Source: an uncultured Paracoccaceae bacterium (GTDB lineage Bacteria; Pseudomonadota; Alphaproteobacteria; Rhodobacterales; Rhodobacteraceae). Taken from it: a stretch of 59,091 nt of DNA. The translations under genes were made by a program, and so were the position numbers. The notes below the pieces were generated by a model. The model searched no databases. It was not told where the DNA came from and saw nothing but the letters and a program-made list of their open reading frames with translations. The stretch is from contig CALKOT010000034.1 in NCBI GenBank assembly GCA_938092015.1, positions 1-59,091 on the forward strand. The letters are read 5' to 3'. Below, piece by piece: positions 53,866 through 59,091 of this stretch (its first letter is position 1; each line of letters begins with the position of its first letter).

Positions 53866-54729
53866 TCAGTTTACCACCACCACATATCGCACGATCCGGT
53901 TGTTGTCGCTGTCAGCGAAATAGTATCGCCCACCATCGACCAATGCGCCTTCAGGGTCATCGAATTTGCCGGGTCCGATCCCGGGCGCACCATCGCCCAA
54001 CACGCCGATCAGCGTGCCGCCGTCCGGGCCTTCGGGATCGATCAGCAGAATGCGATGCGCATCCTGATCGGCCACGATCAACCGTCCCCATTCATCGATG
54101 TCCATGTATCGCGGCCCGACAAAGCCGAATTTCAGATGATCCAGGATCTGCAGCTGTGCCAGATCGACGGAATATCGCACCAGTCGCCTGTTCGCGTTGT
54201 CCGCGACCCAGATATCGCCGTTCGGGGCCTCGGCGATGTCATGGGCGCCAAGATGCCCGCCCTTGCCGTTAACCCACTCATCACCGTCAAAGGCGCCGAC
54301 AACGCCCTGACCGCTGGCCATCACGAAGATGCGGCCTGTGGAATGGATCAGCGCGCCCTCGGTATTCATTGCGCGATACGCGGCGACCGGTTCGGGTTTT
54401 GAGGTCTCAAGGTCGTTAAAGATCAGCGCTGCGCTTAGGCCTGTGACTGCGACGATTGACCTGCCATCGCGATCAAAGGCGATGTCGTGCACTCCATACA
54501 TCGCCCCTTCACCGATTGTGCGGATCACTTCCAGCGTTTCAGCGTCCATCACTACGATCTGATTGCCGAACTTGTCGGCGATATAAAGATGCCCGTCCGG
54601 CCCCATCGCCAGATCATGCGGATCGTTAAGCACAGGTTCGCTAGCTTTATCGAAACTGGCGAACGGGTTGGGGGCCTGAGCCTGGGCGCAAAAACCAAAG
54701 GCGATGATAGGTAAGAGAATGCGGAGCAT
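53866..54729 (-). CDS. exported NHL-repeat beta-propeller protein
   Basis: A 287-residue protein with a signal peptide (MLRILLPIIAFGFCAQAQA). Repeated NHL units follow: HDLAMGPDGHLYIADKFGNQIVVMD, HDIAEAPNGDIWVADNANRRLVRY, and ALVDGGRYYFADSDNNRIVRY. They would form a propeller in the periplasm. Ligand or activity is unknown. ATG 54729 has AAAGGA upstream. Confidence 0.85.
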   Translation of the reverse strand: MLRILLPIIAFGFCAQAQAPNPFASFDKASEPVLNDPHDLAMGPDGHLYIADKFGNQIVVMDAETLEVIRTIGEGAMYGVHDIAFDRDGRSIVAVTGLSAALIFNDLETSKPEPVAAYRAMNTEGALIHSTGRIFVMASGQGVVGAFDGDEWVNGKGGHLGAHDIAEAPNGDIWVADNANRRLVRYSVDLAQLQILDHLKFGFVGPRYMDIDEWGRLIVADQDAHRILLIDPEGPDGGTLIGVLGDGAPGIGPGKFDDPEGALVDGGRYYFADSDNNRIVRYVVVVN

Positions 54730-55153
54730 GGGCGTTCCTTTCACCGGAAATCATCAGGCGTCCCGGCCCCGCCGTCCAGTCCTTGTTTTCGGGCGCGTCG
54801 AGAAATACGTTTCGGCCAATCAGAATTTAGAACCCCTCAAAAGTGCCCTTAATCCTCCTCCACCTTGGCCTCATGGTCGCAATGGGTGGCGAAATAGCTG
54901 TTCCCACCCGCTTGGGTCTTGCCATCTTTACACTGGCGGCGAGTGTGATGTTTTACGCGTTTTGGCACTTGAGCGAGAGATGGTGCTGGCTGAGATCTCT
55001 CTGTTCTTAAAGAACATTACCACTTCCACTATGCTGATCTACATTGGCAATTGAGGCGGGCATGAAGAAGCTGGGCTAAAGCGCGAGAAAACATCTCGCC
55101 CTTCAGGAACAGCGCCCTATCTGCAAGTTCTTGAGACACGCAGAAGGCTCATC
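54730..55153. other. 424-base region with possible membrane-protein remnant
   Basis: No intact gene. A plus-strand frame from GTG 54843 to TAA 55010 reads PLILLHLGLMVAMGGEIAVP and LGLAIFTLAASVMFYAFWHL, which look like two membrane helices. A neighbouring frame continues MVLAEISLFLKN. It may be another decayed small membrane protein, but no family is recognised. Confidence 0.3.
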
Positions 55154-56131
55154 ATGTCGGACGCAGACCAAGATATTTTGCAAAATGGCCCGATGGACGC
55201 AGTCATCACATGGGTCGATGGTGATGACCTGGCCCATAAGGCGAAACGGGCGCGATATCTGGGCGTCGCGTCGGCGCCATTGCATGAGAATGGGATCAAT
55301 CCGCACCGCTGGGCGAATAGTGATGAGATCCTGTTCTGCCTGCGCTCAATCGAAGCGAACGCGCCATGGGTTCGCCGTGTCTGGATTGTTGTGGACGGGC
55401 AGGGGCCTGATCTGTCTTCGCTATCGGCTGCGATCACGGCCAAGATAACGCTGGTCGACCACCGCCATATCTTTCGCGGATTTGAGACTTCGTTGCCGAC
55501 GTTCAATTCCCTCGCAATTGAGAGCATATTGTGGCGGATTGAGGGGCTTTCGGACCGCTTTCTCTACTTCAACGATGACGTTTTTCTGACCGCGCCGATT
55601 GTTCCGTCTGACATGTTTTGGGATGGATCGCCGGTTCTGCGCGGCAAGTGGGTGGACCTGTCGCCGATGGTCGCCTCAACGAAATCGCGCGCCGATCCTG
55701 CGCTGTTTAACCATTTCATGCAGATGAATGCGGCGCTTGAGGCGGGCTTTGACCTGACCCGCGTCTTCGTCGCCGCCCATGTTGTTCATCCGTTCAGCCG
55801 ACCGGTGATGAAGCAGTTGTTCGCCAGTCGCTCAGTCGCTTTTTGCGCTAATATCAGCCACCGGTTCCGCGATATAAACCAGTTTTCGCCACAAGCGCTG
55901 CACAACCACGCCTGTCTGGCTATGGGACGCGCGGTGACTGAGAAGACTCGTGACTACATTCATTTGCGAGGAGCTGGCGCGGTCGATTCCGAGGCGGCGC
56001 ACGGCGCGCTTTTGGCGGCGGTGGCGGGCGATGTCCGCTTTCTTTGCGTCAACGATCTGCCGCATCTGACGTCGTTAGTCCCAGATGCGCGCGAACTGAT
56101 CGCGCGCGCTGTTGCGCCGCTTGATTATTAG
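55154..56131 (+). CDS. Stealth-family capsular polysaccharide phosphotransferase-like protein
   Basis: A 325-residue Stealth protein with the conserved regions MDAVITWVDGDD (CR1), RWANSDEILFCLRSIEANAPWV then IWIVVDGQ-like (CR2), FLYFNDDVFL, and AHVVHPFSRPVMKQL (CR3). Stealth proteins transfer sugar-1-phosphate units in capsule or exopolysaccharide synthesis. It is convergent, with a four-base overlap, with the broken sulfotransferase-like gene. Together they suggest a surface-polysaccharide function. Confidence 0.88.
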   Translation: MSDADQDILQNGPMDAVITWVDGDDLAHKAKRARYLGVASAPLHENGINPHRWANSDEILFCLRSIEANAPWVRRVWIVVDGQGPDLSSLSAAITAKITLVDHRHIFRGFETSLPTFNSLAIESILWRIEGLSDRFLYFNDDVFLTAPIVPSDMFWDGSPVLRGKWVDLSPMVASTKSRADPALFNHFMQMNAALEAGFDLTRVFVAAHVVHPFSRPVMKQLFASRSVAFCANISHRFRDINQFSPQALHNHACLAMGRAVTEKTRDYIHLRGAGAVDSEAAHGALLAAVAGDVRFLCVNDLPHLTSLVPDARELIARAVAPLDY

Positions 56132-57157
56132 GTAATTCGCCGTAGCGAAGTGAGCGCGACGGTTGGAGCTTCGATTATCAGCGCCCGGCGATAAAGCGAC
56201 ATCGCCTCGACCAGTTCGCCAGCGCCAAGGTGCGCTGGGCCAAACGGGTCAACGGGAGCTGCTGCAGCGGGCTGAAAGGGTTGTGAGCCGCCAAAAAAAA
56301 CGCTTGGATAGTTTAACCGTATCCTCTGCGTGGAGGTGGTTGATCGCAGCGATATCGTCAGCGGTAAGAAAATTCAGCCGCCGTCCGATCCAAGTATCAT
56401 CTTCATGACACCGTGCCATGGTTGCCGCCGCAGTGATCAGTGCTGCGCGGTGCAAGCGTGAGCCAATTGCGCGGCTGTTTTGTTCAGCAATCGCTATGGA
56501 CAATGCGACACCTTTCCAACCGAGAGAGCGGTTTGCCTCTGCTTCCAGCGAAAGCGTCAGGCCAGGCAGGGTGCTGATGCCGACCCTGTCTGCAAAGCTG
56601 GCGACTACATTGCCGCCGGGAAAACTGCGCCTCTGATAAAGCTGTGCGTCAACCAAGCCAAACTGCCTGCAAAACCGGCTGAGGCAGGCGTCATAGAAAA
56701 GCGCGCGGCTGGCCAACGAACGCCCAATATAGCTTACTTCGCCCCAAATTGGCTCATCAAGTTTGATGCGAAAGCTTTTGGCCTGCTGCACCAACAACGC
56801 CCTCCACACATCTGCTTGCGGGCGCCGATACGCCAGAACTGATATCTCTGCCCGCCGGCTTTGAAGGGCCGTTGCGAGGCGGTTTTGCGCTGGGCCAGTC
56901 AGAGGCCAGAAATGCTCTGATGACAGGATCAGGGTCGTTGCGCCTTTCGCCTGCGCCTGAGACCAGATTTTTCCCAAAGCCGCTTCAAGGCCCGCCTCGC
57001 CGGTAGTCGCTAAACGTGCAAGGTTTCGCCGACCCAGTAGCGTTGGCGCAGCAATTCCGGCGCTTTCCAGAGCTGGGGCGTTCTCACGAAGAAAGGCTTG
57101 AATTGCAGACGGTCCGGCCTTCCAGACACCAATGCGAAGGAAGACCCGAATTTCGAT
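56128..57157 (-). pseudogene. sulfotransferase-like protein with A8 frameshift and no start codon
   Basis: The long frame (57157 to 56290) reads VFLRIGVWKAGPSAIQAFLREN, a degenerate P-loop of the sulfotransferase type (usual form HIGxPKTGTTSIQ), then SSEHFWPL and further family-like sequence. Directly after the argG stop the expected first codon is ATC, not ATG. No ATG, GTG or TTG lies in frame before the P-loop; the first usable one is ATG 56977. At eight A (56283-56290) the frame shifts. With seven it would continue KRFFGGSQPFQP then PFGPAHLGAGELVEAMSLYR to TAA 56128, overlapping the Stealth stop. So the gene carries two lesions. Confidence 0.78.
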
Positions 57158-58381
57158 TTACTTCAGCTTTTTATCTCGCATCGCCAGAAGGCGCAGGCGA
57201 AGCGCGTTGATCTTGATAAAGCCAGCTGCGTCTTTCTGGTCATATGCGCCCTGATCATCCTCAAACGTCACATGTTCTTCGGAATAGAGCGAATGATCCG
57301 ACCAGCGACCAACACAAGCGACCGACCCTTTGTAGAGCTTCAGGCGCACAGTCCCGCTGGCATGTTCCTGACTTTTGTCGATCATGGCTTGCAGCATTTC
57401 ACGCTCGGGGCTGAACCAGAAGCCATTGTAAATCAGCTCTGCATACTTCGGCATCAGCTCATCTTTCAGGTGGGCTGCGCCACGATCCAGAGTGATCGAT
57501 TCAATAGCTCTGTGGCCTTCCAGCATGATCGTGCCACCCGGCGTTTCGTAAATGCCGCGCGACTTCATGCCAACGAACCGGCCCTCGACCAGGTCGAGGC
57601 GGCCAATGCCGTGCTTGCCGCCAAGCTCATTCAGCGCCGTCAGCATTTCAGCTGGCGACAGCGCCTTGCCGTTCAGGCTGACCGGGTCGCCCTTTTCGTA
57701 GCCGATCTCGATGAATTCAGCTTTCTCGGGCGCATCTTCTGGATGAACTGTGCGCTGATAGACGTAGTCAGGCGCCATATCGGCGGGATCTTCCAGCACT
57801 TTGCCTTCGGACGAAGTGTGCAAAAGGTTGGCGTCGACGCTGAATGGCGCCTCGCCGCGTTTGTCGGTGGGCACTGGCACCTGATGCTGTTCGGCATATT
57901 CGATGAGGCGCGTACGCGACGTCAGATCCCATTCCCGCCACGGCGCGATGACTTTGATGTCTGGGTTCAGCGCATAGGCCGCCAGTTCAAACCGCACCTG
58001 ATCGTTGCCTTTGCCTGTCGCTCCATGGGCGACGGCGTCAGCGCCAGTTTCTTCGGCAATCTCAACAAGGCGCTTTGAAATCAGCGGGCGGGCGATGGAA
58101 GTGCCTAGCAGATATAGGCCCTCATAGACTGCATTGGCGCGGAACATCGGGAAGACGAAGTCGCTGACGAATTCTTCGCGCACATCGTCGATATAGATAT
58201 TCTCTTCCTTGATCCCCAGCAGCAACGCCTTGTCGCGTGCTGGTCCCAGTTCCTCACCCTGGCCAAGATCGGCGGTGAAGGTCACAACCTCGCAGCCATA
58301 TTCGGCCTGAAGCCATTTTAGGATGATGGATGTGTCGAGGCCGCCGGAATAGGCGAGGACGACTTTCTTGGGCGCGGACAT
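57158..58381 (-). CDS. argG: argininosuccinate synthase
   Basis: A 407-residue enzyme of arginine biosynthesis. It joins citrulline and aspartate with ATP. The N-type ATP pyrophosphatase loop is [15 protein letters not shown] (residues 9-24), followed by [14 protein letters not shown] and the C-terminal [13 protein letters not shown]. It is full length and intact. It stands alone on the minus strand upstream of the sulfotransferase-like remnant. Confidence 0.98.
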   Translation of the reverse strand: MSAPKKVVLAYSGGLDTSIILKWLQAEYGCEVVTFTADLGQGEELGPARDKALLLGIKEENIYIDDVREEFVSDFVFPMFRANAVYEGLYLLGTSIARPLISKRLVEIAEETGADAVAHGATGKGNDQVRFELAAYALNPDIKVIAPWREWDLTSRTRLIEYAEQHQVPVPTDKRGEAPFSVDANLLHTSSEGKVLEDPADMAPDYVYQRTVHPEDAPEKAEFIEIGYEKGDPVSLNGKALSPAEMLTALNELGGKHGIGRLDLVEGRFVGMKSRGIYETPGGTIMLEGHRAIESITLDRGAAHLKDELMPKYAELIYNGFWFSPEREMLQAMIDKSQEHASGTVRLKLYKGSVACVGRWSDHSLYSEEHVTFEDDQGAYDQKDAAGFIKINALRLRLLAMRDKKLK

Positions 58382-58952
58382 TGGGGGGCTCCGTTTCTGG
58401 GCTTTGGGATGCTCTATAGCGCAGGGGCTGGCGTTGCAATTCCGTGAGGTCGTTTGCGAGCTGAAAAGTCAATGCATCCTTGTGTTTGTTGCGCTCCGCA
58501 AGATCAGTCCGAGCCAATGTCAGCAGGGTAGTTGCGGAAAAACGGCAACTAAGGGGTATCATGTAGCGATTTGACCCAGATCGTTCGATCAACCGACCGC
58601 TATGCTACGTTCTAGGCCCCGAGTAAGGGCGCTGAAATCTGTTCGGGCGATTTGAACGTGATCCGATCTCAGGTGGCTCTCTAGGCCAGGTCAACCATCA
58701 GTCCGGCTGATTCTTTTCAGCTATCTCAACGTGGCCTCAACCAAAGCCGAAACTGGTATCGGCTTTCGACGTTGAATCCTAGCGTGACCTAAACATAGTC
58801 AGGCGGGTTGGAATATCGGCAGCGCGCGCCGTCAATGAGAAGCGTTTGAAGTGCGCCCATTACGCGCTTCAAACAGCAGAAGATGTCCACGATATCCAGT
58901 GACCGGCCGGCACACACGTCTCGGTCGACAGCACACAGCCCTCGTACCAGAT
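58382..58952. other. gene-free region between argG and the IS
   Basis: About 570 bases without a supportable gene. The argG promoter is presumably in the first 150 bases. An imperfect hairpin is visible: GTTTGAAGTGCGC (58844-58856) and GCGCTTCAAAC (58864-58874), one bulged base. Codon periodicity is absent. Confidence 0.4.
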
Positions 58953-59091
58953 TGTCCGTCGTCGTATAAAGTGGGGCATCAGAGCGTTTTGAGCATTGGA
59001 GGCTCTGGCTCGTTTGTATGATTGATTATGCTGCTTGTTTTTGATGTTGCAAGCGTCGCTGTCGGATTGTCAGTTTTTTGATTTTCTCCCT
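58953..59091 (-). mobile_element. IS3-family insertion sequence, 3' end fragment
   Basis: The right edge of the window is the 3' portion of an IS3-type element on the minus strand. Its terminal repeat begins TGTCCGTCGTCG at 58953 and matches the repeat ending at 140. The orfB end lies inside (59026-59091). It has the same orientation as the left fragment. The two may be copies of one element family, or one copy split by the sequence ends. Confidence 0.75.
59026..59091 (-). CDS. IS3-family transposase OrfB, C-terminal fragment
   Basis: The minus strand from the window edge to TAA 59026 reads REKIKKLTIRQRRLQHQKQ plus AA. This is the usual C-terminus of the integrase-type DDE transposase OrfB in IS3-group elements. 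The catalytic core lies outside the window. Confidence 0.75.
   Translation of the reverse strand, partial: REKIKKLTIRQRRLQHQKQAA

Noticed and set aside
58844-58874. Hairpin in the gene-free region before the right IS as a terminator
   Set aside because: It has a bulged base and no T-tract and is not downstream of any gene, so it is noted only as part of the gap.
1-59091. CRISPR array, prophage, toxin-antitoxin or restriction system
   Set aside because: No regularly spaced repeats, integrase, capsid, methylase or paired small toxin genes were seen.

Overview
The window looks like a chromosomal segment of an alphaproteobacterium, most likely a Rhodobacterales (Roseobacter-type) marine bacterium. 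The evidence is a bacterial phosphatidylcholine synthase with the Pcs-specific motif, the PaaK/thiolase/PaaI phenylacetate cluster with a TetR regulator, GLG1-like Cys-rich secreted proteins, DUF1761, DUF2256 and DUF547 proteins, and a dnaK-dnaJ pair. Both ends lie inside IS3-family elements in the same orientation: the left end holds the start of orfA and one terminal repeat, the right end holds the 3' end of orfB and the other terminal repeat. The segment may therefore be a contig that stops at a repeated IS.

Layout. 0.4-2.8 kb: ArsR/SRPBCC pair and a sterol-desaturase-type hydroxylase. 2.8-8.7 kb: an orphan form-II CoxL-like molybdenum hydroxylase subunit and a two-gene envelope operon whose genes are both broken. 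8.8-13.7 kb: STAS-like protein, NudC, class III aminotransferase, phosphatidylcholine synthase and an unusual photolyase-like flavoprotein with swapped domain order. 13.8-21 kb: ileS, His-rich exported protein plus DUF547, RidA, M3 peptidase. 21-29 kb: truncated sugar transferase, adenylate cyclase-GFA fusion, dnaJ/dnaK, broken cupin, AlkB, DUF1761. 29-35.6 kb: VOC protein, DEAD-box helicase and a run of small exported proteins, several of them frameshifted, plus a patatin lipoprotein. 35.7-40 kb: phenylacetate genes with their TetR regulator and palindromic operators. 40-46 kb: tRNA-Arg, DUF2256, cyclopropane synthase, broken caspase-like lipoprotein, membrane NYN ribonuclease, Lrp/phhA divergent pair. 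46-59 kb: three EamA transporters, an HxlR divergent unit, AlaX-like editing protein, YggT, acetyltransferases, VOC proteins, broken peroxiredoxin, NHL protein, Stealth protein, broken sulfotransferase-like gene, argG.

The most striking feature is the number of accessory genes that read perfectly as proteins except for one or two small lesions: an 11-bp tandem duplication, slips in G/C or A homopolymers, in-frame TAA/TAG codons and two apparently lost start codons. About ten genes are affected. Nearly all encode exported, polysaccharide-related or stress/VOC proteins. The housekeeping genes (ileS, dnaK, dnaJ, argG, the helicase) are intact. This fits recent decay under relaxed selection, phase variation at the homopolymers, or in part sequencing error at homopolymers. 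The in-frame nonsense codons are hard to explain as indel error.

Other points of interest are the permuted photolyase-like protein, the cyclase-GFA fusion, clear candidate operators for HxlR, Lrp and the PaaR-like regulator, and a perfect 16-bp inverted repeat that incorporates the 3' end of the tRNA-Arg gene.
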